Shown: positions 27,829 to 36,645, numbered from the stretch's first letter. The stretch is 64,000 nt of DNA from Chitinimonas taiwanensis DSM 18899 (GCF_900119825.1 NZ_FPKR01000002.1:332681-396680); one strand, 5' to 3'. Program-made: numbers and translations. The notes: generated from the sequence alone by a model not told the origin.

Positions 27829-28014
27829 ATGAAATTCACGATGCTACTGGCCTGCTTGGCACTATCGACCGCACCGCTGCTGGCTTCGGCAGCCAACACC
27901 TATCGTCCTAAAAAGCCACAAATTTATATTCTCGGACCAAAGGGCGGCTGCTATTACATCAACAAGAACGGCAACAAAACTTATGTTGACCGTGCGCTTT
28001 GCGCCAAGAAGTGA
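27829..28014 (+). CDS. Small exported protein with PBCV-type basic adaptor-like motif
   Basis: A 61-residue secreted protein: signal peptide of about 22 residues ending ASAA, then a 39-residue basic mature part with GPKGGCYYINKNGNKTYVDR and two cysteines. The GPxGGxYYIN-x-NG-x-K-x-Y pattern resembles the small 'PBCV-specific basic adaptor' repeat known from chlorella viruses and scattered bacterial proteins (recalled, not searched). A strong GGGGGAG site lies 5 bases before the ATG. It is 12 bp before the next gene, so they are probably co-transcribed as element cargo. Confidence 0.72.
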   Translation: MKFTMLLACLALSTAPLLASAANTYRPKKPQIYILGPKGGCYYINKNGNKTYVDRALCAKK

Positions 28015-28026
28015 GGGGGCCAATGA

Positions 28027-28989
28027 ATGAGTATGCTTGAAGAATTCTCGAATTCAGTAAAGGCTCAATTATACGACAGGGTATCGAGTCCGTTTCTTGG
28101 GGCTTATGCAATCTCTTGGCTGCTGTGGAACTACAAGATTGTTCTCATTGCTGTGTCAGACATGAAGGGCTATGAGAAGCTTAGTTATATTGAAAACAAT
28201 CTGACCAGTTGGACAAGTTGCACTAACTTTAATGGCTTGTACTCACACTGGGCAAACTGTAACTTGTGGTCGAATTGGGTTTTCCCACTAACCACTGTCC
28301 TCTTCTATATCTTCTGGTGGCCCTATATCAACACCAAAATTATGGTCGCTTACAAGAAGCGCCAGAACTACCACAAGGCCATGCAGTTGAAGATGGATAA
28401 GCAGAAGCCCATTAGCTACCAAGAAGCCATTAAGATTCGCAAAGAATCCAAGGCGATACGTGAAGACTATGAAGAAGAGGTTGCCCAGATAGAGAAGCAG
28501 AGAGCAAAGACAGCGAATGAGCTGAGTAGCAGCTTTCAGGACGCAGTGAGACTAAAGGAAGATTTGAAAAATCGTGATGAATCCATAGAAAAAATAAAAA
28601 ATGAAAATGCTGAACTTCAGGAAAAGCACAAAATAGCAGAGAGCAGGCGCATTCAAATTGAATTATTTGCAATTGCGATTGCAAATTTAGAGTTCGATGT
28701 CACGCTTGAATATTTCGATGTAACCACACTATATGAAATAAAGGCAAAAATTCTTTTCAGCGCAAAAGACGACAACGAAAGAATAGCACATACCCTCAAT
28801 AAACTTCTAGCTGCTGGATTCATTACGGAAACCACCCCAGCCACTTACAGAATATCAAGTAATTCCAGTGCTTATATGAATAGACTGCACGAACTAAATA
28901 TTATTAACGATAAAAGTTTGCCGATCATCCGCCACCTTCCATCTAAACAATCCGATACTCCTGACCCAGCAGAACTTCAGAATCCATAG
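28027..28989 (+). CDS. Hypothetical membrane/coiled-coil protein, element cargo
   Basis: A 320-residue protein. Two hydrophobic segments (about 22-44, SPFLGAYAISWLLWNYK; about 86-104, VFPLTTVLFYIFWWPY) flank a small Cys-containing loop. A long charged coiled coil follows (about 125-215), then a C-terminal domain that looks like a winged helix (IAHTLNKLLAAGFITET). The 'SPF.GA..ISW..WN' membrane motif recurs in mobile-island proteins of unknown function. Start: ATG at 28027 after AGGGGG; an ATG at 28033 is possible. Codon usage is AT-rich, unlike the chromosome. Function unknown. Confidence 0.7.
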   Translation: MSMLEEFSNSVKAQLYDRVSSPFLGAYAISWLLWNYKIVLIAVSDMKGYEKLSYIENNLTSWTSCTNFNGLYSHWANCNLWSNWVFPLTTVLFYIFWWPYINTKIMVAYKKRQNYHKAMQLKMDKQKPISYQEAIKIRKESKAIREDYEEEVAQIEKQRAKTANELSSSFQDAVRLKEDLKNRDESIEKIKNENAELQEKHKIAESRRIQIELFAIAIANLEFDVTLEYFDVTTLYEIKAKILFSAKDDNERIAHTLNKLLAAGFITETTPATYRISSNSSAYMNRLHELNIINDKSLPIIRHLPSKQSDTPDPAELQNP

Positions 28990-29079
28990 TCAGTTCATCC
29001 AGCCAAGACTGCACCATCCATTCATGGTGCAGCCTCTCTGTCACCTCTTCTTCGACAACCACCAACTCTTGGACTGAGC

Positions 29080-29866
29080 ACAGGCCATTGTCAGTGAGTC
29101 AATGGCATCATCGTGACCCAGTGCTCCTTTGTCTCAAGTGACGTTCGAGATTTGATAGAACAGGCTGTGGGGTGGGCATTGTCGTCCGCATACCCACGTT
29201 CAATCGCCCACCGAAACAGTGATGAAATGGCAACTAGGACAGCGCGTCAGGTGCCACTCCCATCATCATGGCGAACCGTCTTTTGGGCCTCTAGTCAATT
29301 AGCAATGAAGTCATTGACCTCATCAGCAGTGATACTCGATAGAATCACGTTCCCGGTGAACGTTAGGAACTTGGGAAGGTATTTACTGCGTGCCCTTCTG
29401 GTGTTTTTCGACAGCATCGAGTCACGGTCAAGCCACTCGATGCATTCATTCACTACTAGGGGGCCAATCTTGAACCCCGCACCTCCCTAAAGTCACCATC
29501 GGGCAGGAACGCGCAGTGAGGTCATCATCTCCTGCCTCAGCGGCTGCTTGGGTTGGTTCCTCGCTTGACTCTCGAATTCGTACTGCCTGCATGTAGGCGG
29601 GCATCTTCGAGTGAGCGCTTCGCATGGGCTGAGATATGGTCAAACTCCCCCAAGCTTAATACGGCGAGTTGTACGCGTCCCAGCCGCACCCATTCCCTTC
29701 CACACATAGAAGAACTTGGGCGAAGCTTTTGGGTAGGGTTGAGCGACCATTACCGGATAGCCAGCAACCGGAATTTCTTTAATCTTGTCTGGGCTTGGCA
29801 AATGCCGAAGTTCAGCAACGGTCAATGCGAGCATGGTTTCCAGAAATCTTCTCGATGGTCGCCATT
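29080..29866 (-). pseudogene. Tyrosine-recombinase (integrase) pseudogene, catalytic domain lost
   Basis: Read on the minus strand from about 29834, successive frames give an arm-DNA-binding domain (LTVAELRHLPSPDKIKE, then RRIKLG), which shifts frame at a run of five G (plus strand 29645-29650) into GEFDHISAHAKRSLEDARLH, and after more stops a SAM-like core-binding domain (SKNTRRARSKYLPKFLTFTG, SSITADEVNDFIAN, AISSLFRWAIERGYADDNAH). In-frame stops interrupt the core domain. The conserved R...HxxR...Y catalytic half is absent. The order matches prophage/island integrases. Confidence 0.75.
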
Positions 29867-29974
29867 TGTCCCAACTTGTACATAGCCCACCAATTGGGGA
29901 TATAAGTCAGAAATTTTGGACAAGCAAAACCACATCAAAGCATTGTTTTAATTAATGTATTTTATTCTATGAAA

Positions 29975-29993
29975 ATTTTTCGCGAAGAGATCT
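29975..29993 (+). repeat. Right attachment-site repeat (attR) of the integrative element
   Basis: ATTTTTCGCGAAGAGATCT, one mismatch from the copy at 27453-27471. It is followed by GAACC and the hpnE ATG; with the next base it recreates the codons for E-E-I and a TGA stop. Confidence 0.8.
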
Positions 29994-29998
29994 GAACC

Positions 29999-31297
29999 AT
30001 GCGCATTGCCATTATCGGCGCCGGCTATGCCGGCATGGCCGCTGCCATGGAATTGGCCAGCCACGGTCGACAGGTCGAGGTCTTCGAAGCCGGCCCGCTG
30101 CCCGGTGGCCGTGCACGCCGGGTCGAGATCGACGGCCTGGCGCTCGACAATGGCCAGCATATGGCCATCGGCGCCTACCGCGAGCTGCTGCGCCTGATGG
30201 CGCTGGCCAGCGTGGAGGTCGATGCCGCCTTTGCCCGCCTGCCCATGGAGCTGGATGTGTACAGCGGCAGCCAGCGCCGCATGCGCCTGGCCTGCCCGCG
30301 CCTGCCCGCGCCCTGGCATACGCTGGTGGGCCTGTTGTGCGCCGAGGGCCTGGATGCGCGCGCACGCTGGGCGGCGATACGCACGATGGCCGTGGCGCGC
30401 CTGCAGGGTTGGCGCCTCAAGCAGGACCAGAGCGTGGCCGGCTGGCTGGCCGCGCAAGGCCAACCCGATATCCTTGTGCGCTGCCTGTGGGAGCCGCTGA
30501 CCCTGGCCGCACTGAATACGCCAATTGCCAGCGCCAGCGCCCAGGTGCTGCTGAATGTGCTGCGCGATAGCCTGGCCGCCGAGCGCGCCGCCAGCGACTT
30601 CCTGCTGCCACGCAGCGATCTGTCCGCCCTATTCCCCGAGGCCGCCGCCCGCTATCTACAGGCGCGCGGTGGCCAGCTGCATTGCCAGGCGCTGGTCAAG
30701 CAGGTCACCCGTACCGACACGGGCTGGCAGCTCGACCGCGGCACGGGCGACTACGCGCAACTAATCCTGGCCCTGCCGCCGCACCGCCTGGGCATGCTGG
30801 CCGAATCGCTCCCGGCGCTGAGCCAGCCGCTGGCCATGCTGGCCAACTGGCAGTGGCAGCCCATCTACACCGTCTATCTGCAGTACCCAGCCGGCACCCG
30901 CCTGGCCAAGCCCATGCTAGGCATGGTGGACAGCTGCGCGCAGTGGTTGTTCGACCGCGGCCAGCTGTGTGGCCAGGATGGGCTGTTGGCCGCCGTGATC
31001 AGCGCCGAGGGTAGGCATGAGGCCTATACGCAGGCCGAGCTGGCCGCTGTGGTGGCCGAAGAAGTGGCGCGCTGCCAGCCGCAGCTGCCTGCACCACTCT
31101 GGCAGCGGGTTATCGCCGAGAAGCGCGCTACCTATGCCTGTACGCCCGATCTGGCACGGCCCGGCAATGCCACCCGCGAACCCAGCCTGTGGCTGGCCGG
31201 CGACTACACGGCCGGCCCCTACCCGGCCACGCTGGAAGGCGCCGTGCGCAGCGGCGTGGCCGCCGCCCAGGGCGTGCTGGCCCGCACGCAGCCCTAG
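29999..31297 (+). CDS. hpnE: Hydroxysqualene dehydroxylase HpnE
   Basis: An FAD-dependent amine-oxidase-fold enzyme that reduces hydroxysqualene to squalene, last step of the HpnCDE route. The 432-residue protein starts with the dinucleotide-binding motif IIGAGYAGMAAAMEL (5-19), followed by PGGRARR, and ends with the FAD-binding LAGDYTAGPYPATLEGAVRSG. It was originally the third gene of an hpnD-unknown-hpnE operon; the inserted element now separates it from hpnD by 3 kb, so it may need its own promoter. A strong terminator follows. Confidence 0.9.
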   Translation: MRIAIIGAGYAGMAAAMELASHGRQVEVFEAGPLPGGRARRVEIDGLALDNGQHMAIGAYRELLRLMALASVEVDAAFARLPMELDVYSGSQRRMRLACPRLPAPWHTLVGLLCAEGLDARARWAAIRTMAVARLQGWRLKQDQSVAGWLAAQGQPDILVRCLWEPLTLAALNTPIASASAQVLLNVLRDSLAAERAASDFLLPRSDLSALFPEAAARYLQARGGQLHCQALVKQVTRTDTGWQLDRGTGDYAQLILALPPHRLGMLAESLPALSQPLAMLANWQWQPIYTVYLQYPAGTRLAKPMLGMVDSCAQWLFDRGQLCGQDGLLAAVISAEGRHEAYTQAELAAVVAEEVARCQPQLPAPLWQRVIAEKRATYACTPDLARPGNATREPSLWLAGDYTAGPYPATLEGAVRSGVAAAQGVLARTQP

Positions 31298-31303
31298 TCC
31301 CAT

Positions 31304-31335
31304 GTAAAAAGCCCCGCACAGGCGGGGCTTTTTAC
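31304..31335. terminator. Bidirectional terminator between hpnE and the DUF1631 gene
   Basis: GTAAAAAGCCCCGC (31304-31317) pairs with GCGGGGCTTTTTAC (31322-31335) around ACAG, with A5 and T5 next to the GC core. The two genes are convergent. Confidence 0.93.
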
Positions 31336-31345
31336 GCTCAGTCCA

Positions 31346-33904
31346 TCAGGCACTGGCACCCAGACGGGCTGCTGCATGTGGGTCCAGCCTGTCCATGCGG
31401 TCTGCCGACTGCAATAGCGACTGCACCGCACGCTCGAACAAGGGCGCCGCCTCCAGAAAGTGAGCGCGGCCATTTTCTAGCAGGCGCAGGAATAGGCGCA
31501 CGCTGAGCGCGGACGGCTTGTCATCGCCATCGATGCTGAGCACCAGGCTGGAGGCAGTTGGGCTGATCCAGTTCAGATGGGCACGGCTGGGTTTGCCATT
31601 CAGATTGATCTCGATCGCGACGCCGCTGCGCAAACGATCCAGCACATCGCCGGATGCGGCCGCCGCGTACTCGAGCGACGCGCCCTCCACCTCATCCTCG
31701 ACAAACAGGGCCGGTTCCTCGATGGCCGGGCTGTCCTCAGTCGCCAGGACCCGCTCTATCAGGTTCAGCTCAGCCTCGATCTCATTGATCGCCTCGTCCA
31801 GCATGCGTCTATCCAATGCCGGGCGCTTGGGCATCGATATCGGCTCGCTATCCTGCCCGCCGACAAAAGACTGAAAGCGTGCACGCATATCGGCCAGACT
31901 GGGCACGGCGAAGCTCTGCGCACTCGTACGCAAGGCATGGGTGTGCGCATCAATCAGCCAGGCCAGCAATTCCTGCTGCTGCTCGGCCGACCAGCCGGTC
32001 AGGGCCAGACCCTGGCGCAAGCTGCCCAGCAGCAGCGGAATCTGTGCCAGCAGCTGGCTGCGTTCCTCCTTGCTGCTCTTGGGTGCAATGCTCCAGATCA
32101 GGTCGGGCACCATCTGGCGGTAGCGCGTGGCCGCTGCGCTGTCCTGCCTATCGGCACGCTCTATGGCCTGCGCCCAGCCATTGAGCAGGAAGTCGTGCAG
32201 ATAGGGGTCGAGCGTCAGGCCAGCCAGCGCATCGCCCAGGCCCGCGCTGGTGCGGGCAAAACGCAGGGTATGGCTTTCGGCGCTTTCCAGCACCCGCACC
32301 GCGCGTTCAACCTGCTCGTCGGCCGCACGCAGCTCGCGTGCGATAAAGGCGTCGAACTCATCCAGCATGGTGGCAAACAGCTGCGGGCTTTCCTCGGCCA
32401 GCAGGCGCTCAATGATCTGCTGAATTTCCTTGATCACCCGCTCGCTATGCGCACCTGCCTGCTGCAGGCCCAGCGAGATCGAACCAATGCGGTTGACCAG
32501 CATGCGGGCCGGATGGTGACGCTGGGTCAGCAGGGTCGGGTCCTGCAGCGCCACCTTGAGCACCAGGAACTGCAAGCGCCCGAGCTGGGCACGTACTTCG
32601 GCCGGTACCTGGTTATCGCGCAGGATGAATTCGAACAGCATAGCCACGATGTCGATGGTCATCTCTTCGCTGACATCGCTGACCATGCCCCCGAGCCCTG
32701 GGCGCATTTCCAGAATCAGATTGCGCAAGCTGCCGTCGGCCGCCTGTAGCTCGCTAGCCGCCGGGCTGTTCTGCTGCAACCCCTGCACGGCGCTCGCCAA
32801 GGGGCTATTGGCAGGCGTCGGGCGCGCCGGGCTGGCTGGGGAGAAGAACTCGCGCAGGCTGCTGCCCACGGCCTGCATGCCCGATAGCCAACCACGCCGT
32901 CCCTGCACGCCACCGCCCGGCTTGGCTGTGGTCGGCGCGGCAAGCGCCGCCTCGGCCGACCAGCCATCGTCCAGCCCGCCGCCATCCGCCCAACCGCCGT
33001 CGGAGGATGGCATGGGCGCGAATCCGCCGCCACTGCTGCTCTGGCGCACCCAGCTCAGCAGCTGCTCGGCACGATCCGGCATGCCATTCGGCATCGCCGC
33101 GGCCGGCGCGCTGCCTCCCCTGGGCATGGCGGGACTGGCGCGTGCCGGCTCGGCCGGCCGGCCAAAACCCACTTGTTGCAGATAAGCCTCGTCATCGGCA
33201 CGGATTTCCGCGCTCAGCCCTTCCTGTGGCACCTGGCTGTGCGTGTAATTGGGATTACGCACTGCCTGCAGGCGCAGCTGGGCGGCAATGCCATGGTCAG
33301 CCAGCAAGGCATTCAGCCGCGTGTAGATCGCCACCACATGCTCGGTCAGGTCGTCGCGGAACTGGCCAATCAGCGCATCGGCCAGCTCCTGGCTCAGTGC
33401 CAGCGCCTCCACGCTATTGATCACGCAGCGCGAGAACAGATAGGGCCGGAACGGGTTTTCGCGCTCCTTGATATCGTCCTGCTCGAACAGGATGGCCATG
33501 CGGATATTCAGGTCACGCAGCTGCTCATCGGCCGCATTGCGGTAGCGCAAGGTGATGTCGTCCACCTTGAGCTCGCCTTCGAAGGAAGAGGTATCGACCA
33601 GGCTGAGGCTGGCCAATCCGCCGCTGGTGGCCTGGAACTGCGGACGGAAAGTGCTGTAAGCGGTGCGGAAGCTGCGATTGAGCAGCTGCTCCATGGACTG
33701 ATTGGCCACGCGCAGCACCTCTTCGCCACGCGTCTGCAACACCGCGCGTGCATCGAGCAGGCTGCGTTGCTCACGCGAGGAGCGCGCCTGGTCGGCGCGC
33801 GCAAACAGGCGGTCTATGCTCTGGGGCAGCAGTTCGGAAAAGGACTTGGCAAACGCACGCAGGAATTCGACACGGGTTGCGGTTAATAAATCATTGCGAT
33901 CCAT
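31346..33904 (-). CDS. DUF1631 family protein
   Basis: An 852-residue protein of the DUF1631 family, once misnamed thymidine phosphorylase in pseudomonads; function unknown. No signal peptide or membrane segment. The N-terminal 230 residues are helical (FRAFAKSFSELLPQ region), a Gly/Ala/Pro-rich linker covers about 240-370, then a large helical domain. The last 100 residues (HLNWISPTASSLVLSIDGDD) look like a PilZ-type beta barrel, which would fit a c-di-GMP link, but the RxxxR motif is not evident. The ATG at 33904 follows AAGGTG; a GTG lies six bases earlier. Confidence 0.82.
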   Translation of the reverse strand: MDRNDLLTATRVEFLRAFAKSFSELLPQSIDRLFARADQARSSREQRSLLDARAVLQTRGEEVLRVANQSMEQLLNRSFRTAYSTFRPQFQATSGGLASLSLVDTSSFEGELKVDDITLRYRNAADEQLRDLNIRMAILFEQDDIKERENPFRPYLFSRCVINSVEALALSQELADALIGQFRDDLTEHVVAIYTRLNALLADHGIAAQLRLQAVRNPNYTHSQVPQEGLSAEIRADDEAYLQQVGFGRPAEPARASPAMPRGGSAPAAAMPNGMPDRAEQLLSWVRQSSSGGGFAPMPSSDGGWADGGGLDDGWSAEAALAAPTTAKPGGGVQGRRGWLSGMQAVGSSLREFFSPASPARPTPANSPLASAVQGLQQNSPAASELQAADGSLRNLILEMRPGLGGMVSDVSEEMTIDIVAMLFEFILRDNQVPAEVRAQLGRLQFLVLKVALQDPTLLTQRHHPARMLVNRIGSISLGLQQAGAHSERVIKEIQQIIERLLAEESPQLFATMLDEFDAFIARELRAADEQVERAVRVLESAESHTLRFARTSAGLGDALAGLTLDPYLHDFLLNGWAQAIERADRQDSAAATRYRQMVPDLIWSIAPKSSKEERSQLLAQIPLLLGSLRQGLALTGWSAEQQQELLAWLIDAHTHALRTSAQSFAVPSLADMRARFQSFVGGQDSEPISMPKRPALDRRMLDEAINEIEAELNLIERVLATEDSPAIEEPALFVEDEVEGASLEYAAAASGDVLDRLRSGVAIEINLNGKPSRAHLNWISPTASSLVLSIDGDDKPSALSVRLFLRLLENGRAHFLEAAPLFERAVQSLLQSADRMDRLDPHAAARLGASA

Positions 33905-33931
33905 CGCCACACCTTGCAGGCAAATTAAAGG

Positions 33932-33954
33932 CCGGCACCCAGGTTGGGTGCCGG
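33932..33954. other. Perfect 10-bp hairpin upstream of the DUF1631 gene
   Basis: CCGGCACCCA (33932-33941) pairs with TGGGTGCCGG (33945-33954) around GGT. It lies 28 bp before the DUF1631 start and lacks a T-run in the minus direction; it may fold in the 5' leader. Confidence 0.45.
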
Positions 33955-34287
33955 TCTGTTACATATCGAATAATAAGCGGTAGAGAAAAACTGCGCTGCC
34001 TAGAACGGCGGGAAAAAGCAGATTTGAAGTGATAAAACGCACTGCCAACCGAACAACTAATGACACCTGACGGGCAAGAGGCCCAATTCGATTCAAGCTA
34101 TTACCCGCAGCAGGCTGCAGGCAGATCAACAAGGCAGGCGCATTCTAGTTGGGCTGCTACGGCGCTCGCATCCCCCAAATGGCGTATGGCAGTCGATTAT
34201 GTAGACATATTATTCAGTATGAATGTGCTGTATCGATTGGCGCCCTGCGCGGCAAATATTCCAACAGCATTATCAAGGGTGTAAATG

Positions 34288-34316
34288 AATAATGCCCGCA
34301 TGGCGCGGGCATTATT
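34288..34316 (-). terminator. Terminator of the hldA transcription unit
   Basis: AATAATGCCCGC (34288-34299) pairs with GCGGGCATTATT (34305-34316) around a 5-base loop, 20 bp after the hldA stop. Confidence 0.75.
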
Positions 34317-34335
34317 CGATCGGCTGGTGCAGCCA

Positions 34336-35274
34336 TTAATCGGCAAATAATTCCTCAGCGGTCGCCACCGCCGTGCCCAGCTTGCCCACCACAATACCGG
34401 CCGCGCGGTTCGACCAGTGCATGGCCTGCGGCAGACTCAGACCCGCGGCCAGCATGGCGGCCAGGGTGGCGATCACCGTATCGCCCGCCCCCGACACATC
34501 GAACACTTCCTTAGCCAGCGTAGGCTCATGGCTGACGCCGCTCGCTTCGAACAAGCTCATGCCTTCTTCGGAGCGGGTGACCAGCAAGGCTGCCAAACCC
34601 AGCTCCACGCGCAGTTGCTGGGCCTTGCGCTCCAGTTCAGCTTCATCGGACCAGCGACCAGTCACTTCACGTAGCTCGGCACGGTTGGGCGTCAGCAGCG
34701 TCGCGCCTGCATAGCGGCGGTAATCATCGCCTTTCGGATCAACCAGTACCGGCTTTCCGGCCTGGCGCGCCGCCTCGATCATGGCCGTCACATGGGTAAG
34801 CCCGCCCTTGCCATAATCGGACAGGATCACCACGTCATGGGCAGCCAAGGCAGCGCGGTAATCGTCCAGCTTGGCGGCCAGCACTTCATGGCTGGGGCTG
34901 TATTCAAAATCCAGGCGGATCAACTGCTGCTGGCGCGCGACCACGCGCAGTTTGACCGTGGTGGTAATGCTCGCGTCGCGGTGCAGGCTGGTCACCACCT
35001 GATGCTGCTCGAGCAGCTTTTGCAGCGCCGTGCCCGCCTCATCGTCGCCCACCACCGACAGCAGCGTGGCCTGGCCGCCAATCGCGGCGATATTGCGCGC
35101 CACATTGGCCGCACCGCCGGCGCGCTCTTCCACACGGCTGATCTTGGCCACCGGCACCGGCGCCTCGGGCGAGATGCGCTCCACATCGCCAAACCAGTAG
35201 CGATCCAGCATCACATCACCCACGATCAGGACGCGGGATTGGGCCAACTGGCGGCGGATATCGTCGTATTTCAT
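34336..35274 (-). CDS. hldA: D-glycero-beta-D-manno-heptose-7-phosphate kinase (RfaE1/HldA)
   Basis: Phosphorylates heptose 7-phosphate at C1 in ADP-heptose synthesis for the lipopolysaccharide inner core. The 312-residue protein is a PfkB-family ribokinase fold with GGAANVARN (substrate region) and the anion-hole/catalytic VSGAGDTVIATLA. It has only the kinase domain, not the fused adenylyltransferase of E. coli HldE, so a separate rfaE2 is expected elsewhere. It lies 49 bp after ugd, in an LPS-related group. Confidence 0.92.
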   Translation of the reverse strand: MKYDDIRRQLAQSRVLIVGDVMLDRYWFGDVERISPEAPVPVAKISRVEERAGGAANVARNIAAIGGQATLLSVVGDDEAGTALQKLLEQHQVVTSLHRDASITTTVKLRVVARQQQLIRLDFEYSPSHEVLAAKLDDYRAALAAHDVVILSDYGKGGLTHVTAMIEAARQAGKPVLVDPKGDDYRRYAGATLLTPNRAELREVTGRWSDEAELERKAQQLRVELGLAALLVTRSEEGMSLFEASGVSHEPTLAKEVFDVSGAGDTVIATLAAMLAAGLSLPQAMHWSNRAAGIVVGKLGTAVATAEELFAD

Positions 35275-35323
35275 GCTTGCCTTGCCAGCCCGCGCAGCGG
35301 CACGGGCAGAAATGAGGTGGAAA

Positions 35324-36637
35324 CTAACGGCCTATGCCGTGGTAAACGAAGCCCAGCTCACGCATGCGCTTCGGTTCGTACAGATTGCGCCCGTCCATTA
35401 TCAGCGGCGCACGTAGCAGCGCACGCATCTGCTCGAAGTCGGGGCTGCGGAACTCCTTCCATTCGGTGGCGATCAGCAGCGCGTCGGCTTCATGCAGGGC
35501 GGCCATGGGACTATCGGCATAGCCGATTTGTTCACCCAATAGCGCGCGGGTCGCCGGCATGGCCACCGGGTCATAGGCCAGCACGCTGGCGCCCCTGGCC
35601 AATACGGCCTCGATGATAGCGAGACTTGGCGCTTCGCGCATGTCATCGGTATTCGGCTTGAAGGCCAAGCCCCACAGCGCCAAGCGCTTGCCCTGCCAGT
35701 CTCCCCCCCAGAGAGTGGCCAGCTTAGCGACCAAGCGCAGACGCTGCTGACGATTCACCTGCTCGACCGCACCCAGCAAGCGCAGCGGTACCTCATGCTG
35801 GGCGGCGGTATGGCGCAGCGCACGCACATCCTTGGGGAAGCAGGAGCCGCCGTAGCCTAGCCCCGCATACAGGAAGTCGTAACCGATGCGCGGGTCCGAG
35901 CCCATGCCGTGGCGCACCTGCTCGATATCGGCGCCGAGCACCTCGGCCAGATTGGCCAGCTCGTTCATGAACGAAATACGCGTGGCCAACATGGCATTCG
36001 CCGCATACTTGGTCAGCTCGGCCGAGCGCACATCCATCAGCAACAGCCGCTCGCGATTACGCTGAAACGGCTGATACAGCGAGCGCAGCAAGAGCGTGGC
36101 ACGCTCATCCTCGCTACCGAGGATGATGCGATCCGGGCGCATGAAGTCCTCGACCGCCGCACCTTCCTTCAAGAATTCGGGATTCGACACCACCGCGTAA
36201 GGCACGACCACCGCGCGCTGGGCAAGCTCGGCTGCGATCAGCGCCTTGACCTGATCCGCGGTACCGACCGGCACGGTGGACTTGCCGATCACCACCTTGT
36301 AGTCGGTCATATGCTGACCAATCGCCCGTGCGGCCTGCCAGACCTGGCTGACATCGGCCTCACCCGAGGCGCTGGCCGGCGTGCCCACCGCGATAATCTG
36401 CAGGGTGCCGAAGGCGACGGCTGCCGCCACATCGGTGGAGAAGCGCAAGCGCCCGGCAGCCAGATTGCGCTGCACCAGCTCGGTCAGGCCTGGCTCATAG
36501 AGCGGGATTCGCCCAGCTTGCAGGGCCGCGACCTTGTCCGCATCCAGATCCAGGCAGAACACATCATTGCCCACTTCCGCCAGGCAGGCGCCACTGACCA
36601 GGCCAACATAGCCGGTACCGATAATGGTGAGCTTCAT
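35324..36637 (-). CDS. ugd: UDP-glucose 6-dehydrogenase
   Basis: Oxidises UDP-glucose to UDP-glucuronate with two NAD+, supplying sugar precursors for polysaccharide or lipid A modification. The 437-residue protein has an N-terminal Rossmann motif [17 protein letters not shown], the central helix, the catalytic cysteine in [10 protein letters not shown] and the C-terminal UDP-binding domain ([15 protein letters not shown]). Its ribosome-binding site GAGGAG lies in the 3' arm of a perfect 10-bp hairpin (36646-36669), suggesting translational control. Confidence 0.95.
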   Translation of the reverse strand: MKLTIIGTGYVGLVSGACLAEVGNDVFCLDLDADKVAALQAGRIPLYEPGLTELVQRNLAAGRLRFSTDVAAAVAFGTLQIIAVGTPASASGEADVSQVWQAARAIGQHMTDYKVVIGKSTVPVGTADQVKALIAAELAQRAVVVPYAVVSNPEFLKEGAAVEDFMRPDRIILGSEDERATLLLRSLYQPFQRNRERLLLMDVRSAELTKYAANAMLATRISFMNELANLAEVLGADIEQVRHGMGSDPRIGYDFLYAGLGYGGSCFPKDVRALRHTAAQHEVPLRLLGAVEQVNRQQRLRLVAKLATLWGGDWQGKRLALWGLAFKPNTDDMREAPSLAIIEAVLARGASVLAYDPVAMPATRALLGEQIGYADSPMAALHEADALLIATEWKEFRSPDFEQMRALLRAPLIMDGRNLYEPKRMRELGFVYHGIGR

Positions 36638-36645
36638 GCGCTACT

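Larger units (their letters stand above)
27472..29993. mobile_element. Degenerate 2.5-kb integrative element inserted between hpnD and hpnE
   Basis: The segment is bounded by 19-bp direct repeats, is clearly more AT-rich than both flanks, contains a broken tyrosine-integrase gene next to its right end, and splits what would otherwise be a tight hpnD-unknown-hpnE operon (the uninterrupted join would put the hpnE ATG 3 bp after a TGA stop). Inside are two intact-looking cargo genes (27829-28014 and 28027-28989). The integrase has lost its catalytic domain, so the element cannot move on its own. Confidence 0.8.
33905..34335. other. Intergenic region between the DUF1631 gene and hldA
   Basis: These 431 AT-rich bases contain no gene I can support. 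They hold two hairpins, at 33932-33954 and 34288-34316, and should carry the DUF1631 promoter. Confidence 0.6.

Noticed and set aside
27633..27911. 92-codon plus-strand open frame at the start of the element
   Set aside because: It overlaps the better supported small secreted protein in another frame and lacks a ribosome-binding site.
29113..29490. 125-codon plus-strand open frame in the element
   Set aside because: It lies opposite the integrase core-binding remnant, has no ribosome-binding site and no recognisable features.
29560..29650. HNH-nuclease-like reading (DHI motif) on the minus strand
   Set aside because: The FDHISAHAKRSLEDAR segment continues directly from RRIKLG after one frameshift and fits the end of an integrase arm-binding domain better than an HNH fold.
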